Below the pieces are notes generated by a model, which was not told the DNA's origin, made no database searches, and worked only from the letters and a program-made list of their open reading frames with translations. Below, in pieces: positions 1-5,297 of a DNA stretch of 6,109 bases. Positions within the stretch are counted from its first letter, which is position 1, and each line of letters starts with the position of its first letter. The translations under genes and the position numbers were made by a program. This DNA is from Clostridiales bacterium (GTDB lineage: Bacteria > Bacillota > Clostridia > Oscillospirales > CAG-272): NCBI GenBank assembly GCA_016280525.1, contig JAEEGW010000122.1, positions 1 to 6,109 of the forward strand. Reading direction: 5' to 3'.

Positions 1-833
1 ACCACGGCACGACCGTCAAGATCTATGAAGGCGCGGAATCCGTTTCCGGCGGCTCCAAGGGTGTAAGCAACTGCCAGGGCGACGACACCGTGGCTATCTA
101 CAGATGGCTGCAGGAATTCGCCGCGGATGAAAACGGCTTCAAATGGGCGTCACCCGACGGCTGGGACGCCGACCTTGACAAATCCAACAAAGGCGTGCTT
201 GCAGTTATAGGCGGCGCGTGGCATTACAACACCGCAAAAGCCGCTCTCGGCGAGACGAACCTCGGCATAGCTCTGATCCCGACGTTCACTCTTACCGAAA
301 AGTCTGTTGAAGGACTTTCCGGAGTATCCGCCGGCGACGTTTACAGAGGCGGCACGTTTGCGGACTGCAAATGCTTTATGATAAACGCAAACTCCGATAA
401 GAGCAAATACACCGCAGAGCAGGAGCTCATCAAATTCATGTCGAGCAAGGAAATACAGAACCGCTCGTATATGGAATGTCTCAACGTTCCCGCTTACGTC
501 GGCGCGTCCGCGTTCATCAAGCAGTGCTTTGATGAAGGCAAAGTCACCGAAAGCCAGTACAACCTTGCGGCTATGCAGGTAAGCATGGCGGAATGGGGCA
601 TACCGCAGCCGTTCCTCACGGGCACTCTCAATTCCTACTACTATTCAAAGAACGCTCCTCAGGTATTACGCGCGGTAGTAGACAAGACCGCGTATCCGAC
701 GACGGGCGACACGATCTTATCCGAGACGGAATCGCTTGACGGCATACGCAAAGCTCTGTATCTCGTTGAATATCTGTGGATGCACGGCACCGTGCCGAAG
801 GATTTCCCGGCGTCTTTCCCGACTGCCGCTTAA
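1..833 (+). CDS. Maltose/maltodextrin-type ABC transporter solute-binding protein, C-terminal part (5' end outside window)
   Basis: This is the C-terminal 276 residues of an extracytoplasmic solute-binding protein (MalE-like, family 1), which delivers sugar to the MalF-MalG pore encoded just downstream. The frame is open from base 3 to the TAA at 831-833. A GTG at 90 lies inside the reading frame and is not the start, because in-frame coding sequence with no stop runs to the window edge. Visible MalE-like landmarks, numbered within the fragment, are the segment KGVLAVIGGAWHYN near residues 63-76 (cf. NGPWAW in E. coli MalE), ALIPTF near 90-95 (cf. VLPTF), and a late lobe with EWGIPQPF near 197-204, where the family often has an IPQ motif. 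Family members are about 400-430 aa, so some 130-150 residues, including the signal peptide and lipobox, should lie to the left. Five cysteines are present (fragment residues 24, 122, 124, 159, 175). Substrate is inferred from the MalF/MalG neighbours and nearby malQ; another oligosaccharide is possible. Confidence 0.88.
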   Translation, partial: HGTTVKIYEGAESVSGGSKGVSNCQGDDTVAIYRWLQEFAADENGFKWASPDGWDADLDKSNKGVLAVIGGAWHYNTAKAALGETNLGIALIPTFTLTEKSVEGLSGVSAGDVYRGGTFADCKCFMINANSDKSKYTAEQELIKFMSSKEIQNRSYMECLNVPAYVGASAFIKQCFDEGKVTESQYNLAAMQVSMAEWGIPQPFLTGTLNSYYYSKNAPQVLRAVVDKTAYPTTGDTILSETESLDGIRKALYLVEYLWMHGTVPKDFPASFPTAA

Positions 834-871
834 AAAATGCGCGACGTTACCTGATTTTGTCAAATTTATCT

Positions 872-876
872 GGAGG
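872..876 (+). promoter_or_regulatory. Ribosome binding site of malF
   Basis: A perfect GGAGG lies 5 bases before the ATG at 882. It fixes the malF start. The 48-base gap after the binding-protein stop codon (834-881) shows no convincing hairpin or promoter, so malF is probably read from the same transcript as the binding protein. Confidence 0.85.
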
Positions 877-881
877 AAAAA

Positions 882-2336
882 ATGGGTACTGATTCAAAAC
901 GCGGCCGCAAAAAGGAACGGTCAAATCCGTTCCGTAAGATCGGCAATGCTTTTTCCGAGTTCGGAAAGAGATTCACGGACGGTTCGGTAGGTACCAAGCT
1001 TTCACATTTCATATTCGGAGCGGGCAGCATTTATCACGGACAGATAATCAAAGGTATCATATTCTTTCTGATACAGGCGGGGATCCTCGCGGTAATGATC
1101 TTCTGTCCTTCGATAAACGGCACTCCGTACGGATGGAAAGCGCTTGTAAACCTGTCTTTGACCCACGTTTCGGAGGGCGGCGTGTTCGACCCCGCCACCG
1201 GAGAAATGACGGTGGGCTCGGACTGCAAGCTGATGATCCTTTTCGGATTCGTCACTATAGCTTTGATATTCATATACTTCATCGTCTGGAATCTCAATAT
1301 CGCGTCTTCCTATAAGGCGGACAACGATAAAAAAGTCGGCAAAAAACCGACGACGTTCAAAGAGGACTGCAAAGAACTTCTGGACGGAAAATTCCATATA
1401 CTTATGCTCACGCCGACGTGCATAGCAGCGACTGCTTTCACGGTCTTACCGACCATATTCATGATAGCGCTCGCTTTCACCACGTACAACCAGGAAGATA
1501 TGCACAACCTCGGCACCAACCTGTTCGGCTGGAACGGGCTGCACAACTTCGCATCCGTTTTCACGGGTGAAGGTTCGCTCGGCTTTGAGATAAAGAACCG
1601 CTTCCTGCCGGTCCTCGGCTGGACGTTCATCTGGGCTATTTTCGCAACGTTCACCTGCTATTTCGGCGGTATCATCCTGGCTCTTCTCATCAACAAGAAG
1701 GGGCTTAAGGCTAAAAAAGTGTTCCGCACGATATTTATTCTCACCATAGCCGTGCCGCAGTTTATATCGCTTCTTGCGGTAAGAAACCTGCTTGGCGAAT
1801 ACGGCCCCGTGAACTCGCTCTTACAGAGTATCGGGTGGATACAGGAGCCAATAGGATTCTTAGGTCTGAAAGCCACGGACAACGAGATACTTGCAAAAGT
1901 GATGGTAATTATAATAAATATGTGGGTCGGCATACCGTATACTATGCTTATGACGTCCGGCATACTTATGAATATACCGTCAGATCTGTACGAGGCGGCG
2001 AGAGTTGACGGAACTTCCACGGTAAAAATGTTCTTCAAGATCACTTTGCCGTACGTTATATTCATAACGACGCCGTATCTCATATCGAGCTTTGTCGGAA
2101 ACATAAACTCCTTCAACTCCATCTTCTTACTGACGGGAGGCGGACCTGTCTATCCCGGCTATCAGGCGGGCGGCACGGACCTGCTCGTCACGTGGCTGTA
2201 TAAAGTCACGATAGATAAAGGAATGTATAACACCGGCGCTGTCATAGGTATCTTCACGTTCATCATCACCGCCACGATAACGCTTATAACGTACAGGCGA
2301 AGCAAAGCGTACAATGAGGAGGATACTTTCCAATGA
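882..2336 (+). CDS. malF: Maltose/maltodextrin ABC transporter permease, MalF-like
   Basis: This is one of two transmembrane subunits of a type I ABC sugar importer; with MalG it forms the pore and contacts the cytoplasmic ATPase. It has 484 aa and about eight hydrophobic segments, roughly at residues 56-75, 116-139, 173-197, 243-269, 281-302, 338-358, 388-405 and 448-471. The ATPase-docking EAA loop is clear at 371-390: EAARVDG, then ITLP. The MalF signature FNSIFLLTGGGP is at 411-422. Residues 40-140 form an N-terminal two-helix region (FGAGSIYHGQIIKG at 45-58) seen in Firmicutes MalF proteins. The external loop between helices 3 and 4 is only about 45 residues, far shorter than the large P2 loop of E. 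coli MalF. The start has an ideal GGAGG. The stop overlaps the malG start as ATGA, which suggests translational coupling. The family call is secure; the exact sugar is inferred. Confidence 0.93.
   Translation: MGTDSKRGRKKERSNPFRKIGNAFSEFGKRFTDGSVGTKLSHFIFGAGSIYHGQIIKGIIFFLIQAGILAVMIFCPSINGTPYGWKALVNLSLTHVSEGGVFDPATGEMTVGSDCKLMILFGFVTIALIFIYFIVWNLNIASSYKADNDKKVGKKPTTFKEDCKELLDGKFHILMLTPTCIAATAFTVLPTIFMIALAFTTYNQEDMHNLGTNLFGWNGLHNFASVFTGEGSLGFEIKNRFLPVLGWTFIWAIFATFTCYFGGIILALLINKKGLKAKKVFRTIFILTIAVPQFISLLAVRNLLGEYGPVNSLLQSIGWIQEPIGFLGLKATDNEILAKVMVIIINMWVGIPYTMLMTSGILMNIPSDLYEAARVDGTSTVKMFFKITLPYVIFITTPYLISSFVGNINSFNSIFLLTGGGPVYPGYQAGGTDLLVTWLYKVTIDKGMYNTGAVIGIFTFIITATITLITYRRSKAYNEEDTFQ
2316..2322 (+). 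promoter_or_regulatory. Ribosome binding site of malG, inside the end of malF
   Basis: GAGGAGG lies inside the last codons of malF, 10 bases before the malG ATG at 2333. Together with the 4-base ATGA overlap this supports coupled translation of the two permease subunits, which are needed in equal amounts. Confidence 0.75.
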
Positions 2337-3262
2337 GTGATAATACTAAAAAATACAGCAGTCAGAGCAGGAACCGCCGTATCAGCCTCATAGTTACTTA
2401 TACGATCCTGATAGTTATGGCGATCATCTGGCTCATCCCTCTTGTGTGGATCTTCATTTCGGCGTTCAGATGCGAATATCAGCCGGACGGCACGTTTATC
2501 GGACGCGTAACGAGCAACTTCTTCCCGCGTCAGATAGGCTTTGAAAACTTCAGGCTCTTGTTTACGGAAAAATACTACGGTATCGACCATGCGTTTATCA
2601 GATGGGTGGTAAACACCCTGATAGTTTCCGTGGTAGACTGTATAATCTCAACGTTTTTAGTGCTTTCGGTCGCTTACTGTATCGCAAAGCTCAAATTCAA
2701 GCTGAGAAAAGCGTTCATGAACGTCACTATGGTGCTGGGACTTTTTCCGGGCTTCATGAGCATGATAGCGATATACTTTTTGCTGAAATCCATAGGACTT
2801 TCGGGCAACCCGGAACATCCGGAACTGTCGCTTATCGGTCTCGTTCTCGCATACAGCGCCGGAGCGGGGTTAGGATTCCAGATCGCCAAAGGATTCTTTG
2901 ACGTTATCCCCAACGCGCTCGTGGAATCCGCAAAACTTGACGGATGTACAAACTTCAAGGTCTTCTGGAAGATAATACTTCCGCTTGCCAAACCTATAAT
3001 CATATATCAGGCGCTGATGAGCTTCACCGGTCCGTGGATGGACTTCATATTCGCAAAGGTCATCATAGGCGCGGATAACGCAAAGTACTGGACGGTGTCC
3101 GTCGGACTTTACTCAATGCTTTTCGGAACACACCCAGATACGAACCTGTTCACACAGTTCGCCGCCGGATGCGTGATAGTCGCGATACCTATAGTAACGC
3201 TGTTCATGTTCTTGCAGAAGTATTACGTGGAAGGCGTCACCGCAGGCGCGGTAAAAGGATAA
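2333..3262 (+). CDS. malG: Maltose/maltodextrin ABC transporter permease, MalG-like
   Basis: This is the second membrane subunit of the importer, 309 aa, a little longer than the usual 270-300. About six hydrophobic segments are visible, roughly at residues 18-43, 89-118, 127-152, 165-185, 220-243 and 274-296. The cytoplasmic EAA loop that docks on the ATPase is at 198-217 (ESAKLDG, then IILP). The C-terminus, YYVEGVTAGAVKG, matches the family ending (E. coli MalG ends NGLTAGGVKG), so the protein is complete and the TAA at 3260-3262 is genuine. The conserved GPWMDF block is at 233-238. It is the last gene of the operon: a terminator hairpin begins 9 bases after the stop. No ATPase gene follows. 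Confidence 0.93.
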   Translation: MSDNTKKYSSQSRNRRISLIVTYTILIVMAIIWLIPLVWIFISAFRCEYQPDGTFIGRVTSNFFPRQIGFENFRLLFTEKYYGIDHAFIRWVVNTLIVSVVDCIISTFLVLSVAYCIAKLKFKLRKAFMNVTMVLGLFPGFMSMIAIYFLLKSIGLSGNPEHPELSLIGLVLAYSAGAGLGFQIAKGFFDVIPNALVESAKLDGCTNFKVFWKIILPLAKPIIIYQALMSFTGPWMDFIFAKVIIGADNAKYWTVSVGLYSMLFGTHPDTNLFTQFAAGCVIVAIPIVTLFMFLQKYYVEGVTAGAVKG

Positions 3263-3270
3263 TAATAAAA

Positions 3271-3322
3271 GGGGCTGTTCAAAAACCTAAGTTTAGATTT
3301 AGGCGAAAAACAGCCTTTTTCT
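3271..3322 (+). terminator. Rho-independent terminator of the transporter operon
   Basis: The outer stem GGCTGTT (3273-3279) pairs with AACAGCC (3309-3315) and is followed directly by five T (3316-3320). An inner stem, CCTAA (3286-3290) with TTAGG (3299-3303), stacks above an A-rich internal loop. It sits 9 bases after malG. AAAA at 3267-3270 would also give a short U tract in the opposite direction, so weak bidirectional action is possible. Confidence 0.88.
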
Positions 3323-3423
3323 ATGGAAAATCAAGCAAATAATGTGAAAATCTTTATTTTTCCATGCAAAAAAATGCGAAATAGTTGATTCCTCCAACTA
3401 TATTGTGAAGGGATGCGCGGAAA

Positions 3424-3556
3424 GCCTTCTCGGTTGGAGAAGGTGGCACGCGAAGCGTGACGGATGAGGCCGGAAGTCCGCGGCACAATGGGTTTGCTTC
3501 CTGCACCCCGAGCCTCATCCACCATAAATGGTCCCCCTTCTCCCAAAGGAGAAGGC
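3424..3556. repeat. Nested palindromic intergenic repeat (REP/MITE-like element)
   Basis: The 133-bp element is built of ordered hairpins with overall two-fold symmetry. The ends are GCCTTCTC (3424-3431) and its complement GAGAAGGC (3549-3556). Inside are hairpin A, CCTTCTC/GAGAAGG (3425-3443); hairpin B, CACGC-gaa-GCGTG (3447-3459); long-range arms GGATGAGGC (3462-3470) and GCCTCATCC (3512-3520); hairpin C, ACCAT-aa-ATGGT (3521-3532); and hairpin D, CCTTCTCC-caaa-GGAGAAGG (3536-3555). A small hairpin, GGGT/ACCC (3490-3508), lies in the centre. Motifs of this kind (GGAGAAGGTGGCACG..., GACGGATGAGG) are familiar to me as multi-copy repeats in gut Clostridia genomes. Copy number cannot be seen here. 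No transposase is encoded, so any movement would have to be in trans. Confidence 0.75.
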
Positions 3557-3563
3557 AAACATG

Positions 3564-3618
3564 AAAAAAAGAGCTGTTTAGCTGCCTCGATTTTTTGCCG
3601 AGGTTTTTGAACAGCCCC
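3564..3618 (-). terminator. Rho-independent terminator of malQ
   Basis: Read on the - strand, an outer stem pairs 3610-3617 with 3571-3578 (core GCTGTT/AACAGC plus a G-U and a G-C pair), with an inner stem CCTCG/CGAGG (3599-3603 with 3585-3589). It is followed by TC and seven T (complement of A at 3564-3570). The G-U pair exists only in the - strand RNA (it is an A-C mismatch on the other strand), which supports this direction. The stem starts 18 bases after the malQ stop codon. T-rich sequence at 3620-3632 may also stop + strand transcripts. Confidence 0.85.
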
Positions 3619-3635
3619 CTTTTGTTTTTTTTGTA

Positions 3636-5108
3636 TCAGAAGAATTTTCCTCTGTTGCTATTGATATTCAGCATACGGACTTTTTCGGCGACTTTGCCGT
3701 AGTCAACGGGGAGCATGCGCCACATCCAGTTGCAGCCTACGGTACCGGGGACGTTCATCCTGCTTTCTTCGTCAAGATTAAGAAGGTCCTGCATAGGCAC
3801 GACCGCGGTGTCGGCTTCGGAGCCAAACGCCGCTTCAAGCATGTGGTCGACTATACCGTCGTCCTCGTCTTTCATATCAAGCGCTTTTACCGCTCTTTCC
3901 TTTACCTCCGGTTCGGCGCCGTTCCACCAGCCGAGCGTCGTGTTGTTGTCGTGCGTGCCGGTGTAGATAAAGCAGTTTTTCGTGTGCGTTTCGGGCAGCT
4001 CGTCTTCGATCTCGCCGTCAAACGCGAACTGCAGGACTTTCATCCCCGGGTAGCCGCAGTACGTAAGCAGATCCTTGACCGTCTGATTTACGACGCCCAG
4101 ATCTTCCGCGACTATTTTCAGACCCGGAAGTTCGATCTTTATCTTGTCAAACAGCTTTTTGCCGGGACCGATCTCGTATTTGCCTTTGAGCGCCGTCGGC
4201 TCGTCCGCGGGTATGGCGTAATAGTTGGCAAAGCCGATGAAATGGTCTATGCGCAAAATATCGAACATATCGCTCAAAGCTCTTAATCTGCTTATCCACC
4301 AGCGGTATCCGTCCGCTTCGTGCTTATCCCAGGCGTATAAGGGGTTGCCCCATCTCTGACCCGTTTCGGAAAAATAATCCGGCGGTACGCCCGCGATCCT
4401 TACGGGTCTGCACTCCTCGTCAAGCTCGAACATTTCCGGGTTGAGCCACACGTCGGCGGAATCCTCCGCGACGTATATCGGCAGATCGCCCATGAGCATA
4501 ACGCCCTTGCTCTTTGCGTATTCGTGCAGCTTTGACCACTGTGTGAAGAACAGATACTGCTCATATACGTAAAAATCTATTTCATTTGCAAGTTCTTTTT
4601 TGTATTTCGCTATCGTCGCCGGCACTCTTAAACGGGCGTTCTGATCCGGCCATTCCATCCAGGACCTTTCGTCAAAGCTTGATTTTATGGCTCTGAACAG
4701 GCCGTAATCGCGCGCCCACGGATGAGCTTTTTCAAACTCTTTTATCTCTTTGTCAAGCTTTTTGAACGAGCAGTCAAACGACAGCTTCATAAGCTCCCCG
4801 TGCTGTTTTTTTACGGCTTCAAAATCAACGTTTGACGTTATTTCAAGCGGTTTGTACGCGCCTTTAGGCAAAATTCCGTCCGCTTCGAGCATTTCAAAAT
4901 CGACGACGAGCTGATTGCCCGCGAAGGTCGACGTGCTCTGATACGGGGATTCCGCGTAGCCGGTGGGACCTAACGGCAGCATCTGCCAGATAGTCATACC
5001 GGAATCCTTTACGAAATCCACAAAATCGTACGCCGCGCGCCCGAGCGTTCCAATGCCGCCGTTTGACGGAAGAGAGGTTATGTGCAGAAGTACGCCGCTT
5101 TGTCTCAT
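3636..5108 (-). CDS. malQ: 4-alpha-glucanotransferase (amylomaltase, GH77)
   Basis: This cytoplasmic enzyme cleaves alpha-1,4 bonds in maltodextrins and passes the glucanyl part to another dextrin or glucose, producing glucose and longer chains. It has 490 aa, the length of short bacterial amylomaltases (about 500; T. aquaticus type) rather than the longer E. coli form. The three GH77 catalytic acids are present: nucleophile D288 in RIDHF, acid/base E335 in VAEDLG, and D387 in GTHDNNT. Other family blocks are GVLLHITSLPS (5-15), SPYQ (54-57), MGDLPIYVA (206-214) and GQRWGNPLYAW (250-260). The frame is open to 5180, which would add 24 residues, but the ATG at 5108 is chosen because GGAGGT lies 7 bases upstream, the family N-terminus (RxSGVLLHITSLP) begins there, and the extension would run across the promoter. 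The block usually written FAGNP reads FAGNQ (62-66). It is convergent to the transporter genes. Confidence 0.96.
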   Translation of the reverse strand: MRQSGVLLHITSLPSNGGIGTLGRAAYDFVDFVKDSGMTIWQMLPLGPTGYAESPYQSTSTFAGNQLVVDFEMLEADGILPKGAYKPLEITSNVDFEAVKKQHGELMKLSFDCSFKKLDKEIKEFEKAHPWARDYGLFRAIKSSFDERSWMEWPDQNARLRVPATIAKYKKELANEIDFYVYEQYLFFTQWSKLHEYAKSKGVMLMGDLPIYVAEDSADVWLNPEMFELDEECRPVRIAGVPPDYFSETGQRWGNPLYAWDKHEADGYRWWISRLRALSDMFDILRIDHFIGFANYYAIPADEPTALKGKYEIGPGKKLFDKIKIELPGLKIVAEDLGVVNQTVKDLLTYCGYPGMKVLQFAFDGEIEDELPETHTKNCFIYTGTHDNNTTLGWWNGAEPEVKERAVKALDMKDEDDGIVDHMLEAAFGSEADTAVVPMQDLLNLDEESRMNVPGTVGCNWMWRMLPVDYGKVAEKVRMLNINSNRGKFF

Positions 5109-5115
5109 ATATTTT

Positions 5116-5121
5116 ACCTCC
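5116..5121 (-). promoter_or_regulatory. Ribosome binding site that sets the malQ start
   Basis: GGAGGT on the - strand (ACCTCC on the + strand) lies 7 bases upstream of the ATG at 5106-5108. It favours this start over the in-frame ATG at 5180, which lies at the -35 element. Confidence 0.85.
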
Positions 5122-5137
5122 GGATGTGTTAAAAACA

Positions 5138-5166
5138 CGTTTATCTGCCTTATTTTAGCATAAACG
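5138..5166. promoter_or_regulatory. Candidate operator: inverted repeat around the malQ -10
   Basis: CGTTTAT (5138-5144) and ATAAACG (5160-5166) are perfect 7-bp inverted arms with 15 bp between them, about two helical turns centre to centre. They enclose the malQ -10 hexamer (5152-5157). The position would suit a repressor, but the sequence is AT-rich and a chance match is possible. No regulator gene is in the window. Confidence 0.3.
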
Positions 5167-5180
5167 ATCAAATAAGTCAA
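5152..5180 (-). promoter_or_regulatory. Probable sigma-A promoter of malQ with extended -10
   Basis: On the - strand, TTGACT (5180-5175) and TAAAAT (5157-5152) are separated by exactly 17 bases, with TG one base before the -10 (TGcTAAAAT). Transcription would begin near 5145, giving an untranslated leader of about 37 bases that contains a small GTGTT/AACAC hairpin (5126-5138) upstream of the ribosome binding site. Prediction from motif match only. Confidence 0.7.
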
Positions 5181-5209
5181 CCGTTTTGAATAACAAATCT
5201 TTTCTTTTA

Positions 5210-5234
5210 CGCCTCTTGATTATAATTTCAGGCG
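5210..5234. promoter_or_regulatory. Weak inverted repeat next to the kinase -35
   Basis: CGCCT (5210-5214) and AGGCG (5230-5234) are 5-bp inverted arms around a 15-bp AT-rich spacer, ending directly before the TTGACA of the kinase promoter. It could be an operator or activator site; 5-bp arms are short enough to arise by chance. Confidence 0.2.
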
Positions 5235-5263
5235 TTGACAAAAACCGCAGTATGTGATATACT
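5235..5263 (+). promoter_or_regulatory. Near-consensus sigma-A promoter of the PfkB-family kinase gene
   Basis: TTGACA (5235-5240), a 17-base spacer and TATACT (5258-5263), with an extended TG (5255-5256, TGaTATACT). The start of transcription would fall near 5270, leaving a leader of about 28 bases before the TTG codon. Only one -10 base differs from consensus, so high basal expression is likely unless it is repressed. Confidence 0.82.
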
Positions 5264-5287
5264 TAACCCGATAAAAAACGAAAGGGC

Positions 5288-5291
5288 GGAG
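5288..5291 (+). promoter_or_regulatory. Ribosome binding site selecting the TTG start of the kinase
   Basis: GGAG lies 6 bases before the TTG at 5298. The only other upstream in-frame candidate, TTG at 5235, is the -35 element itself, and the first in-frame ATG (5385) would remove the first strand of the kinase fold. Confidence 0.65.
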
Positions 5292-5297
5292 ATCGGG

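Larger units (their letters stand above)
3271..3618. repeat. 18-bp perfect inverted repeat bracketing the convergent intergenic region
   Basis: GGGGCTGTTCAAAAACCT at 3271-3288 occurs as its exact reverse complement at 3601-3618; beyond it both sides continue with AAAA/TTTT, offset by one extra C on the right. Each copy forms the upstream arm of its own inward-facing terminator. Two readings fit: a terminator sequence family used by both operons, or the terminal inverted repeats of a roughly 350-bp non-autonomous element that carries the palindromic core. I see no clear target-site duplication outside the arms. Confidence 0.75.
3263..3635. other. Convergent intergenic region between malG and malQ
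   Basis: These 373 bp without a real gene lie between two convergent 3' ends. They contain the malG terminator, an AT-rich stretch (3323-3423), the palindromic REP/MITE-like element (3424-3556) and the malQ terminator. The AT-rich stretch has two small inverted repeats: ATGGAAAA (3323-3330) with TTTTCCAT (3358-3365), and ATAGTTG (3381-3387) with CAACTAT (3395-3401) around a 7-base loop. A 75-codon open frame on the - strand (3331-3558) runs through the palindromic repeat and has no ribosome binding site; I do not regard it as a gene. Confidence 0.8.

Noticed and set aside
90..92. GTG as the start of the solute-binding protein
   Set aside because: The frame is open upstream to the window edge and the residues before it continue the domain; no ribosome binding site precedes it.
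785..797. Perfect 13-base odd palindrome CGGCACcGTGCCG near the end of the binding-protein gene
   Set aside because: It lies inside conserved coding sequence, its one-base centre makes a poor RNA hairpin, and no T tract follows.
1002..2590. Long open frames on the - strand opposite malF and malG
   Set aside because: They are antisense to genes with clear family motifs, lack ribosome binding sites and show no recognisable domain.
3424..3556. CRISPR array or tRNA gene suggested by repeated GGAGAAGG motifs and the cloverleaf-like folding
   Set aside because: There are no evenly spaced direct repeats with unique spacers, and the fold lacks tRNA landmarks such as a TTCRA loop and a 7-bp acceptor stem at tRNA length.
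3331..3558. A 75-codon open frame on the - strand in the convergent intergenic region
   Set aside because: It reads through the palindromic repeat, has no ribosome binding site, is low in complexity typical of translated repeats, and its composition follows the hairpins rather than a protein.
3843..4286. A 147-codon + strand open frame opposite malQ
   Set aside because: It is antisense to the catalytic core of MalQ and has no independent evidence of coding.
5109..5180. N-terminal 24-residue extension of MalQ from the ATG at 5180
   Set aside because: It lacks a ribosome binding site, starts at the predicted -35 and runs through the predicted promoter and leader; the ATG at 5108 has GGAGGT 7 bases upstream and matches the family N-terminus.
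5221..5226. TATAAT on the + strand as a second -10 upstream of the kinase
   Set aside because: There is no acceptable -35 17 bases upstream (TCTTTT) and the TG extension is out of register by one base.
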